Positions 35,072-45,940 of a stretch of 64,000 nt of DNA are shown piece after piece (positions within the stretch are counted from its first letter, which is position 1; every line of letters starts with the position of its first letter). The stretch is from the NCBI GenBank assembly GCA_964007475.1, contig OZ023273.1:39867525-39931524 (forward strand), given 5' to 3'. Made by a program: the position numbers and the translations under genes. A model generated the notes under the pieces. The model was not told where the DNA came from. It saw only the letters and a list, made by a program, of their open reading frames with translations, and did not search any database. Source of the DNA: Hybos culiciformis (lineage: Eukaryota; Arthropoda; Insecta; Diptera; Hybotidae).

Positions 35072-35195
35072 AATACGAAACATCTAAATGATTTCATTAT
35101 TTACGCTGATGCATCTAAATTTTTTCATTATATACGCTGATACATCTAAATTTTTTCATTATTTACGCAGATGCATCTAAATGATTGCATGTGTA
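35072..35195 (+). repeat. 31-bp minisatellite, ~4 units
   Basis: CATCTAAAT recurs at about 35081, 35112, 35143 and 35173, separated by TTTCATTATTTACGCTGATG. The same array occurs at the same place in every long member of the TTAA family (about 35620, 38290, 43080 and copy 2). Confidence 0.85.
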
Positions 35196-35272
35196 TTGAC
35201 GTATATAATACTCCATTTAGTGATCTAAATTCTATAGCACTAAATACAACATAACGATCCCCTACGCATTAA

Positions 35273-35807
35273 TAGTAGATTATTGTATATGTAAACTAAA
35301 TTTGTTATTAATTAAGAGTTCTGTATACACAAAAATACATTGACACGAGTCAATACTTATATCACGAGACCGAAGGTCGAGTGATATAAATTGACAAGTG
35401 TCAATGTATTTTTGTGTAAATACAGAACGAGTTGTATAACAAATTTTGTTTACATATCCAATATACTATTTTAATGCGTAGGGGAGAGGAAGTTTCAAAG
35501 AGAGAATATTTTTTCTTCTCATTTTTTCTCTTTTTTTTTTTTTGTATTTGGCTGTATTGAAATATTGTGAGAGATATTATGTTTGTTTAGGTATTACGTA
35601 ATATTAAATACGAAACATCTAAATGATTTCATTATTTACGCTGATGCATCTAAATTTTTTCATTATATACGCTGATGCATCTAAATTTTTTCATTATTTA
35701 CGCAGATGCATCTAAATGATTGCATGTGTATTGACGCATATAATACTCCATTTAGTGATCTAAATTCTATAGCACTAAATACAACATAACGATCCCCAAC
35801 GCATTAA
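35273..35807 (+). mobile_element. Hairpin/TTAA-family element 'g', complete
   Basis: Tip TAGTAGATTATTGTATATG, then a ~200-bp hairpin with roughly 95-bp arms centred on CACGAGACCGAAGGTCGAG. Then come the TTTTAATGCGTAGGGGAGAG junction, the core, the 31-bp array and the 3' end GATCCCCAACGCATTAA. TGCGTAGGGGA and TCCCCAACGCA form inverted ends next to TTAA on both sides of the post-hairpin portion. No 62-bp array in this member. Confidence 0.75.
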
Positions 35808-37947
35808 AACTTATTATTACCATTTTCAGTACTCGTTATTTTAAATTATTATGTTTCGCCGCACTACATTTTTATTCGCCCGAACTACATTTTTTTGTTG
35901 CTAACATATATTTTTTAGTTAATTTTTAATTACTTATAATTATAAATAAGTATTTTAGGATATTTTATAAAGAAGTTTTTGTCAAAAATTTTATGCTGAG
36001 AATTTTAGTTGCAGATACAAAATTAATGTTATAAGCTGAAAAAATGATTAAATAAAAAAAAAAAAAAAAAAAATTATTTACACTTGCGTGATAAACTCAA
36101 ATTCAATTAAGTTTTCATAAAAATTAGTGCTAAATATAAAAGTGAAAACAGTCTACTCAATAGCCGATTATTATATTAGAACATAGCTCAAGTTACAAGA
36201 CCGTTATATAACTAAATGTTGTTCAAAGTACACCTATTATTAACATGTAATTACTTTATAAAATGTTGAGTATAATTAACATGAATTTAAAATTTGTAAT
36301 GAATAAAGCTGAAGATAGAATCGTTTGGTTTCTTTTATATTTTGATTAAAGTTATTGTGATTTGTATTTTTAAATAGAGTATATCTGAAAAATATATATG
36401 CATGTACAATATATATATGTATAGCCCCACGACGAAACAATTCAATAATATTTCAGACTGATAGTGTGAATAATTTCCAATTGTAACTACGGTTCATATA
36501 ATGTTTTGCTTCTTTAACAAATATTTCGATAACCTTTTAGTTAATGTAATCTGAATGAGTTACGTCAGATAGACGTAGACCTTACACTAGTTTTGTCACA
36601 TAACACGTAGACGTAGACCCTGCCCTTATTTTATAAACCGTTAATAGTTCTACCCTGTATTAAATTCATAAAAACCTCAATATTTTCTATTTGCTGAAAT
36701 CACTTTTTTTTAATTTTAATGATATTTAATTTCAGTATTCTATTTATCTTTCCCCTGCATGATTAAAAAATAAAAATTTGGCTTATCTTTTTCTCATAAA
36801 AATCCTTTGGAGCTAGAATTTATTTAGCGTTAAAATTACATTCTAAATACTCTATTCATGGTATTTTTTCGAAGAACATTTGATAAACATGTTTGATTTT
36901 ACAAAATGCTTAACTCACATCTAAAAAGCAAAAGCGATTAGGAGAATGTTTTCGTAGCGTTCGGGTAGAGTTGCAACTACCAATTCATATCTTTAAGATT
37001 AGAATAAATCTCAAGTTAGAAAACCGTTATATAACTGAGTGTTGTTCAAAGTTCACCAATTATTAACATGTGATTGCTTTACAAAATGTTGAGCAATTAG
37101 CATTAATTTAAAATTTACAAACGAAGTTCTAATGAACGAGCTGAAGATAGAATGTTTTTTAATTTTTTTTTTTATTTTATTTTAATTAAAATTATTGTGT
37201 CTTGTATTTTCAAAAGAGGTCTATGTGAAAAATATATAGATAAAACTAGAATGTTAAAAAAAAGTAAAGTTTTTATTTCGCAAGACGTTTTCATAAAATA
37301 AATTGTTTTTATTAAAAGTTTGGAATCATTTTCAAGTGAAAATTGAATATCACATTGTTCGTTTGATTTTGTTAGTCGATTACAGATTTGAGTCGAAATT
37401 TTGGTTCATAAAATCAATTTTATACATACATATTACATATAAAAAATAAAAAAAAAGGGAAGTTTAAATATAAAATACATCAATATATTTAGAAAATTGT
37501 TTTTTTTTTTAAGTGGACCTAAACTTTTTGGCGGCAGTGTATATACACATATATAATTACACATATATAATTAATACCAATAAAATTTATAACACTAAAA
37601 AATTAAGTAATTAAGTAAAATAATAATAATGAATAAAAATTATGGGAATAAATTAATAAATTAAGTTTTAAATCCAGTTTTTTATCAACTATTTAAGAAG
37701 CTATTTTGTTTGTGTAACTTCAGTTTGAAAAAAATTTCCTTCGACTTTTAAACAAAAAAAAAAAATTAATAACATGAAGTTATTTTATTTTCTTAACGCT
37801 ATTGTAATTATTGTAAGTATGTTTTATAAAGATATAGCTTGGTATTGAACCAACTCGAGACAAACTAAAAAATGTAGGAAACGTTTAATTTAATTTTTAC
37901 TCCATTATATGTCAAAACTACCATTTAAATTTAAACTACAATGCTAA

Positions 37948-38487
37948 TAGTAGATTATTGAATATGTAAACTAAATTTGTTATTAATTAAGAGTTCTGTA
38001 TACACAAAAATACATTGACACGAGTCAATACTTATATCACGAGACCGAAGGTCGAGCCATATAAATTGACAAGTGTCAATGTATTTTTGTGTAAATACAG
38101 AACGAGTTGTATAATAAATTTTGTTTACATATCCAATATACTGTTTTAATGCGTAGGGGAGAGGTAGTTGCAAAGAGAGAATATTTTTTCTTCTCATTTT
38201 TTCTCATTTTTTTTTTTTTTGTATTTGGCTGTATTGAAATAATATTGTGAGAGATATTATGTTTGTTTAGGTATTACGTAATATTCAATACGAAACATCT
38301 AAATGATTTCATTATTTACGCTGATGCATCTAAATTTTTTCATTATATACGCTGATGCATCTAAATTTTTTCATTATTTACGCAGATGCATCTAAATGAT
38401 TGCATGTGTATTGACGCATATAATACACCATTTAGTGATCTAAATTCTATAGCACTAAATACAACATAACGATCCCCAACGCATTAA
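37948..38487 (+). mobile_element. Hairpin/TTAA-family element 'h', complete
   Basis: Same organisation as 'g': tip, long hairpin, TTAATGCGTAGGGG junction, core, 31-bp array and CCCCAACGCATTAA end. It lies just outside the right arm of the foldback element. A minus-strand frame at 37955-38197 merely crosses the hairpin. Confidence 0.75.
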
Positions 38488-39681
38488 AATACTTTTTAAC
38501 TTGATTTTCGGTAGAGAAAATGGGTTTTTAGCCAGACTAGAATTCAGATTTCGGTGAAAATTCTTATATATGACTAAATTGCATTGGTATATTGATATTG
38601 AAGTAACCTGAAGCCTTTGATTGCGACCAAGGTATCTTATTACTAAAATAACTTAAATCGAAATACCGAAAGCGATCCCCATACTTCTGTTATTTATTTT
38701 TAAATATACTCAACCAGAAACAATTACAGAGCGAAATCAGGTAAAGAAATAGGTAAAGAAACAATAGTAATTCTTTTATTGAGGAATCAACTTGCTTTTT
38801 TTTTTTTGCAAATAATTCTACTAGTTGAACTAGGGCGAATTATTTTTTAAAATTTACTGCGAATTGTTTGCTGAACGAAGTTATAAAAAGAATTTTTTTT
38901 TGTTGATTAAATTTAATAATCATAAAAAATTTTTATTGCAGATTGCAGAATTTCATTATGTTACTGACCAACAGTTTAGAGATCATTTTAATTTTAGTCG
39001 TTTGTGTAATCGGGACTTCCATACAAGGGGACTAACATATGACGATTAATATAATATAAAATGTATTAAATTGAACTAAATCATGTGTTTTATTTACAAA
39101 ATTAATATTTTCAAAATGTGTAAATCTAGCTCTAGTACAAACGTTTGGCAAATGCAATCGTTGCAAGCAAGACCGACGGAAGAGATGAGATTGTTGGGAT
39201 GTCCTCGAAAATTTCTGGGTAGTTAATTAATTACGCACACGAAAATTTAAGTGAAAAATAAAAAAAAATGGCTACTTTTTCAACATACAATTAGAATAAT
39301 ACAATTAGAATGCGTTCCATTATTCACGATTTATCGTAAAACTGGGATCTAGGTTTGAGTATTTTGAAGAAAGAAACGATGCGATTTGACAGCGAAAACT
39401 AGAAAAATTTCTGCAAAAAATCGTTCAGAAATTCAAGTTTCTATTTATATTTTCCTTACAACAAGCAAAAACAAAAAAGGTAAGATATTAGCGAAAATTG
39501 AGTTTATCATTTAGCAATAATTAATATAGAACATAACAAAGCAAATAGAATTGAAAGTTCATTAAGGTGGGTTAGTCGAAATAAAGTATTAAGACCGCTC
39601 GTTAGTAAAGATATGATAAAAAAGTTGTGCTAAATAGAATTGGTCATATATTTGTGTGATTAAACTATTATTATATTTATT
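38488..39681. other. Spacer with a dispersed-repeat fragment
   Basis: 38565-38650 matches, inverted, the repeat at about 31000-31072 and 31369-31395, and provides the empty site for the insertion at 31070. The 61-codon frame 38864-39049 has a splice-acceptor-like TTTTTATTGCAG and ends in a helix-like segment, but I could not assign it. Confidence 0.4.
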
Positions 39682-40640
39682 ACTAGCTGTACCCGCACAC
39701 ACGTTATTGTGAAACCCCCGTTTTAAGTGAAATTTTTGTTGTCCTATTGATGAACAATTATAGGAGCTAGTTATTTTATAAATTTGGGAAAATATCTAAG
39801 AAGAATTAATATTTATCATTTCTACTTATTCAACACTTAAATTGTATGAAATCGAATGATATCCTTCCCTTAAACAGGTTTCCAAACCAAACTAAATTTG
39901 TGTTTTTATCCATTTCCTCTTTTTATGAATGAAATGAAATCGGAAGAACTTTTGCAGTCCTTCCCGGGAGGGAAGGCACCTGGGTAGGGTGCCATTCAAA
40001 TTTTAAAATAGCCTATAACGACCCCGAGACAAAGAGACGTTGTAAATTTCGAAACGGTCGGTTGAGTGGTTTAGTTTTTAATATTTTGTAGTTATTAGTA
40101 ATAAAGAAATTGATTTCGATATATTCGAAGAGACCCCTTAAAAGAGGGGGCTAAATTTTTTGTTACGAAATTTGTGTGTTTAATCATTTTTATGTACCAA
40201 ATTTAAATGAAAACGGACGAACTTTTGAAGTCGGCAATCAAAGGAGGTCTCTGGGTAGGAGGTCTCTGGGTAAGAGGTCTCTGGGTAGGAGGTCGCTGGG
40301 TAGGAGGTTAATTTCAAATTTATGTGTAATCACTTCCTCTTTTTACGTTCCAAATTTGAATGAAATCGAACAGACTTTTGAAGTCCGCCCCAGGGGAGGT
40401 CCCTGGATAGGAGGTGCCTGGGTAGTAGGTCAACAAATTTTTTATTACGAAATTTCTGTGTGTTATCATTTCCTTTTTTACATACCAGGAAGCCAATCAA
40501 ATTTTAAAATAGCCTAAAAGGACCCCCGACCTGACACAAAGACATGGTGTAAGTTTGAAAACGATCGGTTGAGCGGTTTAGGACCCTATTCGGAACATAC
40601 AAACATACAAACAGACAAAGAGACAACTTCGCTTTTATAT
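39682..40640 (+). repeat. R-family dispersed repeat, copy 2
   Basis: Starts ACTAGCTGTACCCGCACACA. It passes through the AAACGGTCGGTTGAGTGG block and GGGGAGGTCCCTGG-type modules. It ends at GATCGGTTGAGCGGTTTAGG, AACATACAAACATACAAACA and TTATATAT. A four-unit 15-bp array (GGTCTCTGGGTAGGA) sits at 40246-40307; the frame across it is repeat-derived. Same family as 3722-6439. Confidence 0.7.
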
Positions 40641-40902
40641 ATCTGTGGCCACATGACATAACCGCTTAAGTCGAGTTAGGCGGTTATGATTTTATTATTT
40701 TCAAGTGTTGGTCATATGATTCTACGCCTCATATTTGGCTTTAAAAAACTTAAAATGGTTTTAAAATTCTATAATCTTCTCAAATTAGGTTCCATTTATC
40801 TTAATTATTCGATTTCAGGAAAGGATTTTAAACTTTAAACTGCTCCCCTCAAAAGTAGTAAAATAGACTTAGGCGATTATGTCATGTTGCAACAGATATA
40901 TA
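40636..40902. mobile_element. MITE at the end of the R repeat, 267 bp
   Basis: TATATATCTGT, then ACATGACATAACCGCTTAAG at the left, mirrored at the right by CTTAGGCGATTATGTCATGT and ACAGATATATA. Together these form ~37-bp imperfect terminal inverted repeats. The first bases overlap the TATATAT end of the R repeat. No coding sequence. Confidence 0.7.
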
Positions 40903-41032
40903 GATTTTTAAAAAAATATGAAATTAGCAAAGTTTGTATTTTTTTCAAAATTAAAACTGAATTAAGACTTAATAGTACGGTAATTATTTCAATTCCTTTT
41001 TTTGAATTTTGTTGATTTCATGATTCGTACAA

Positions 41033-41314
41033 TCTAATATAATAAAAGGTGAACTCACCTCTTAAACGACCTTGACAGTGTTGGCACTTTCCTCAATTTA
41101 TTTTTTTAAACGTAAATAATAAATAAAATAACCGAATGACTATGCAACACTGAATGCAAGGCGTACTTTGATAAAAACTTTAAATGTAAACAAAAAAAAT
41201 CAAGGCGTACTTTATCAATAAAAAAATAAAAGCATTCTTTTCGAAATGACAAAAATCAATGCATAGTTACTAGGCTAGGCCTGCACTATTTTTTCTGTGC
41301 AGGCTTTTTTCTAG
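41033..41314 (+). mobile_element. Non-autonomous Helitron, 282 bp
   Basis: Begins TCTAATATAATAAAAGG and ends CTAG, inserted between A and T (host site GTACAA^TAAAG). Six T residues before CTAG follow a perfect hairpin GCCTGCAC (41279-41286) / GTGCAGGC (41297-41304), the standard Helitron 3' structure. Copy 2 of the large block has the uninterrupted site at 60101-60102. No open frame, so it depends on an autonomous partner. Confidence 0.9.
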
Positions 41315-43003
41315 TAAAGTATAAAGTACTGAATACCACGATAAAATACAAAGAATGGACTGAAACAAAAATTAAATAATTGAAAAAAATATACGAAAAT
41401 TAATTAAATTTCACTATAAAAAGGAAAAATATAAACTTTGAACCAAGTTGGATTAAAGTTTATCTCCTTTACTTTGTTTATTTTAATTAATACTTTGTCT
41501 TGATACTTTTTTTTTAATTATTTTCATTGCCATAGAACTATTATAATTATGATTATCTTTATTTAACAAAGCAAAAATTTTATTATAGAAAAAAATCTGT
41601 TTAAAACCAATGTCCAACGTCAAAAAAAAAAATTATTTCTCCACTGAATTTCCTGAAAATTGTTATTGAAATATGAAAATAATTATGTAAGTAATTTGAT
41701 TAAAATATCAATAACTTAATTATAATTAATGAAAAGAGATTAATGCTATCCTTATGACATGCTTATTGTATTTTTATAATTTATCAATTTATTTTTAAAG
41801 AAATATTTGATTGGTTTAGTTTAGTGGATAATTAGAACATTATATAATTAGTTGAATTTAAAGCGATAATTAAAATTTAATAATTTGAATATTAAATGAT
41901 TTTAATTTAAATAATCATTCAATTATATTTAACATTAAATATGTTTTTAGAGAACTGTTGGAAATTGGGTCAAAGAACGGTTAATTTAACTAATTGGGTT
42001 GGGACGGGCTTTATCTACTGTAAGCCAAAAAAATAATTTTTTGTTCGTTTTTCAATAGTTTGAACTATATTCTAAATTGTAAAATTTCACAAAACTTTAA
42101 CAGTGCTTTCTCAAAACAGTATTTACCGTCAGTGAGCATTTTTGAAAGTTTCTTCTTGAATTTTAGTGAAGTTTTATAAAATTTTATAAGATACATAAAA
42201 CTTGTCGTAAAGGTGGGATTTTTTCCAAAATTATTAAGACTATATTAGCAAAGCTTTATTTTATTTTTAGATTAAAATGAAACAAATAAATAATGTAATT
42301 GAAAATTACAGATTAATGTAATGAACCTAATTAAATGTAAATTTAAAATATTGAATTCCTATTTACTTGTATTATTTAATTTGTGTTAAATGCAAATAAT
42401 AATAAAATTACATATATACTTCAATCATTTGTTACTACCAAACTTCGAGAGCCTTTTTTGACAGTATAGAAGTTTCAATTCTATCGTTTGTATAGAGGTT
42501 CCACGTTTTCATTTTTGTAAGAATATCTTGGTATCAAAAATAATAAAAACAGATAAAGAAATACGAGTACTCTGATTTATTTAATTTTTTTTCTTCCTTT
42601 TTATTTTCCATTTTTGAAAAAATTATTATTTTACTTTTTATGATATTTTGACAGGTTTAGAAACAAAAAGATAGTACTTTAGACGCTAAGTATGTACCTT
42701 TGAAAACTATGAAATTTTATTTGGTATGCGAAAAGACGTGTTTAAGATCAAAGATAGGCGCCTTATTGCAAAAGCCTCAATTAAATCGAAGGGTGTAGAT
42801 AGTATTAGATTAAAGTGATAATTTTTGCGTTACATGTTAATGGATTGATATTATACATGTAAAGCAGACTTATATTGTACCAGTATTCCTAATCTGAAAT
42901 TAACATGCTGCAGTTAACTGAGGTTTGGTTATTGTTCACGACTATACATCCACTCAATCAGCCACTGAAGAAGTCAGAGTGGTTGTTGGATCAATTTAAA
43001 TTT
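41315..43003. other. AT-rich spacer, no gene seen
   Basis: Very AT-rich with no supported gene. It contains the empty target GTATAGAG (near 42489-42496) corresponding to the hAT MITE of copy 2. Confidence 0.5.
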
Positions 43004-43856
43004 TTAATGCGTAGGGAATCGTTATGTTGTATTTAGTGCTATAGAATTTAGATCACTAAATGGAGTATTATATGAGTCAATACACATGCAATCATTTAGA
43101 TGCATCTGCGTGAATAATGAAATCATTTAGATGCATCAGCGTTTATAATGAAATCATTTAGATGCATCAGCGTAAATAATGAAATCATTTAGATGTTTCG
43201 TATTGAATATTACGTAATACCTAAACAAACATAATATCTCTCACAATATTTCAATACAGACAAATAAAAAAAAAACATGAGAAAAAATGAGAACTACGTA
43301 ATTCATACACAAAAATAAAATAAAATTAACGTGGAACATTTCCCTTTTTTTCTTTTATCTCTAAAAGAAAGAGAAATTAAAATAAAATTAACGTGGAACA
43401 TTTCCCTTTTTTTCTTTTATCTCTAAAAGTAAGAGAAATTAAAATAAAATTAACGTGGAACATTTCCCTTTTTTTCTTTTAACTCTAAAAGAAAGAGAAA
43501 TTAAAATAAAATTAACGTGGAATATTTCCCTTTTTTTCTTTTATCTCTAAAAGAAAGAGAAATTAAAATAAAATTAACAAGTAAGATTTCCCTTTTTTTC
43601 TTTTTTAATATAAATTATCTCTATATTCTCTCTTTGCAATTACCTCTCCCCTACGTATTAAAGCAGTATATAAGATATGTTAACAAAATTTGTTATAACA
43701 ACTCGTTGTCTATACACACAAACACATAGACACTTGTCAATATTATATCACTCGACCTTCGGTCTCGTGATATAATTTTGACTCGTGTCTATGTGTTTGT
43801 GTGTATGACACCTCGTAATTAATAACAAATTTAGTTTACATATATATAATCTACTA
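43004..43856 (-). mobile_element. Hairpin/TTAA-family element 'i', longest member
   Basis: Inverted relative to 'g' and 'h'. From the left: TTAATGCGTAGGGAATCG, the 31-bp array (43080-43200), the core, five units of the 62-bp array (43310-43600; GTGGAAC at 43331, 43393, 43455, 43517), then CTCCCCTACGTATTAAAGC. The long hairpin follows and ends with TAATCTACTA at 43856. It thus holds all modules: hairpin, both minisatellites and both ends. Confidence 0.75.
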
Positions 43857-45184
43857 TTACAATATTGCAAACTATTATTTAACTGTTACATGTTTTACAA
43901 TTTTGTGATAATCTTCATTAATGCGTGTTACCACAAATGATAAAAATGAAAAATATATCTTAATTTAATTTTATTTTTGTTCTTTTGTTCTGTTTTGGTT
44001 GTTTATTTTGTTTAGAAATGAAATGAAATGTCTAAAAAAACCATTTTGTTATGATTTGAATCTGAATAAAAAATCAATAAATATGTTTTCTTCTTACATT
44101 TCTTATGCGTTTTACTATCACTATTAAGGTGTCTAAAAAATTCATTCATTAAAAACATCCTCCGTATTTTTTTTTATTTTTGAAAATGAAAAAAAATATT
44201 TCATATTATTCAGAAAGTTGGAAAGAACTTACTAAATACGTTTTTGTCTTAAATTATTTTGTTTATAGGACATGTTGTGTGGTTCAATTAAATTATATTT
44301 TTATTAAAACGAATTATTTTCCGAATACAACAGAGCAGGGCAAGACATAAAGTTATAAAATTGAAGATGAAAAATGAACATATTACACAAATGTACATAA
44401 AAAGAACAAAAGAAAAATAAAACAAACAAACTCGTAAACATTTTTGTGCAATGCACTTTTTTTTCTTGTTAAACTTTAAGGACTATTAAATTTTCTGTGT
44501 CATATCATTCTTCTTACAACGATATTAAAAAAGTAAAAAAGTTATGTAAAAGTTTTTATGGTTTTATAGCCAAAACAAAATTTCTTTTTTCAGTCTGTAA
44601 TTTTAAGGGTTGAACTTTTATTTCAATGAAATTCTTATTTCAAAATTATATAAGATTATATGACTCAAGCTTAGAATTTCATAATATATCGCGAGCAATG
44701 GTGCGTGAATTTCAGCTTCGAAAAGAAACAAGATTCAATAATTTAGATTTGTGATAGGCTGATACGCTGATAGGGAATGTCAATATAATATAGTTCATTG
44801 ATACAGAATGTAAGAAAGTATGTACAACAATCTTAAATAATCTCTCATTGTAAACGTTATGTTTAATCCACTGAGTTGATATATGATTCTCGCATTCACA
44901 ATTATTCACATCTTTACAAAATTGAAAAAAGTTAACAATAGTTTTTCGTCAAAAATCCGGCAAGCTATAGGAGATTTCATCTAACTATAGTAGTTCTGGA
45001 TTTAGTAATATTTTAACAAATAAAAATTGTTTTTGATAATAATGTACACATGCACCTATAATAAAAAAATATTATTTATTTTTTGAAGCTCACATAAAAA
45101 AAATTATTTTACACATTAGATCTACATTCTGTACATACATACAACGTATAACATATAACATTTATGCGTAGGGAAATAATTTCC
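43857..45184. other. AT-rich spacer, no gene seen
   Basis: Nothing recognised. Shared with copy 2 at least up to 44480; beyond that copy 2 runs out of the window. Confidence 0.5.
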
Positions 45185-45192
45185 TTCGAACT

Positions 45193-45932
45193 AGTGTGTT
45201 CAAATACCCGGAAATAAAAGTACCCGGGTACTCGAGTTGTAATATTTCAAAGTTTTCGGGTAGCCCGGGTTACCCGGGTATTAAGAAATATTACAAAAAA
45301 AGCTGGAAACAAAAAAACACATTAATTATTTAAATTTTTTGTTTATTAAGAAAATAATATTTTAAAAAATTAAAGCATTTAATGTATCTGGGCTCATTCT
45401 ATTTCTTAATTTAGTACAAAATATTCCAGCAATGGAAAAAACACGCTCCGAGTGATTCAGTTGGTGTTAATTGCTCAAAGTAATTCCAGACTCGAGACAT
45501 TTTACAAGCTGCAAAAACAAAAAATTCAATCGAGTTCAGAACATCAATTTGTATAATTTTTCTTCACTTACGATTTTTTAATTTCACTTTCTCAGCTCAG
45601 CAGTATTTTGATTAATCAAAAGCACAAAGAATATTTTTTTCAGAAAAATATTTTTCCAATTTTTTTTCTATGTTTTTGAAATAAAAATAATTCAATTAAG
45701 CATTAATTTATTTCGGACACGGCCTACTTATAAAACATGTAACATGTAAGTCAATATTTCAAATTTTCGAATGCGAAATTATTTTTTAAGCTCGCCTATA
45801 ACTGTGCAATTTATAAAACTTGCTGTTTGAATTTCAAAACTTTGATACCCGGATACCCGATGTTACTACCCGGGTTTTGAAATACCCGAAATAATGGTCC
45901 CGACACCTGGGTATCCGGGTTGAAAACACTAC
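45193..45932. mobile_element. hAT deletion derivative, 740 bp
   Basis: Left end AGTGTGTTCAAATACCCGG and right end, inverted, GTAGTGTTTTCAACCCGG. Perfect 8-bp duplication TTCGAACT at 45185-45192 and 45933-45940. CCCGGGTA-rich subterminal blocks occur at both ends. It keeps two short, separately recognisable pieces of transposase on the minus strand. Confidence 0.85.
45362..45600 (-). pseudogene. Fused N- and C-terminal hAT transposase remnants
   Basis: The downstream piece (45451 to 45362) reads 'SERVFSIAGIFCTKLRNRM' followed by 'SPDTLNALIF' and a stop. This is an excellent match to the hAT C-terminal dimerisation motif (Ser-Glu-Arg-Val-Phe-Ser). Directly upstream, in another frame, is 'CKMSRVWNYFEQLTPTES', like the N-terminal BED-finger region. 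That piece is preceded by a TTTTTGTTTTTGCAG splice acceptor near 45513, with a GTAAGT donor near 45573. The intervening several hundred residues, including the catalytic DDE domain, are absent. The two conserved ends were therefore joined by an internal deletion, out of frame. It lies inside intact hAT ends, so it is a non-autonomous derivative. Confidence 0.7.
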
Positions 45933-45940
45933 TTCGAACT

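Larger units (their letters stand above)
34729..35272 (+). mobile_element. Minisatellite-bearing TTAA-family element 'f' (no hairpin)
   Basis: It starts at GGAAAGGTAGTTGTAAAGAG, lacking the 5' hairpin. It then carries the 62-bp array, the GTATTTGGCTGTATTGAAAT core, the 31-bp array and the 3' end ACGATCCCCTACGCATTAA. It abuts the next element directly. Confidence 0.7.
33632..37930. mobile_element. Foldback element with ~1-kb diverged inverted repeats
   Basis: The left arm (about 33632-34640) is repeated in inverse at about 36449-37930. Landmarks are TCAAAACTACCATTTA, TAATTATTGTAAGT, AAAGTCGAAGG, GCAAGACGT, ACAGCTCGTTC, AAACATGTTTATCAAATG and CTGATAGTGT, in mirrored order. Inside the right half, 36160-36400 and 37000-37240 are direct repeats of each other. 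Two hairpin/TTAA elements (34729-35807) have inserted between the arms. No transposase frame. It could be a Foldback-type element or two inverted copies of one repeat. Confidence 0.65.
31914..44480 (+). repeat. Large near-identical block, copy 1
   Basis: Colinear with 51100-64000. The offset is 19068-19071 up to about 41032, 18787 after the Helitron, and about 19520 after the hAT MITE of copy 2. By eye the copies differ by scattered single bases, small indels and two transposon insertions. The left edge is the MULE; in copy 2 it is hidden by the gap. Similarity is still unbroken at the window's right end. Confidence 0.95.

Noticed and set aside
34781..35195. Possible CRISPR-like arrays
   Set aside because: The 62-bp and 31-bp units are contiguous tandem repeats without unique spacers, in eukaryotic transposon context.
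38864..39049. Possible PIF/Harbinger transposase fragment ('VTDQQFRDHFNFSR')
   Set aside because: A single weak motif in about 35 residues, no element ends identified; too little to annotate.
43310..43729. Plus-strand frame over the 62-bp array as a gene
   Set aside because: The frame (43517-43729, also 63037-63249) only reads array units and the edge of the hairpin.
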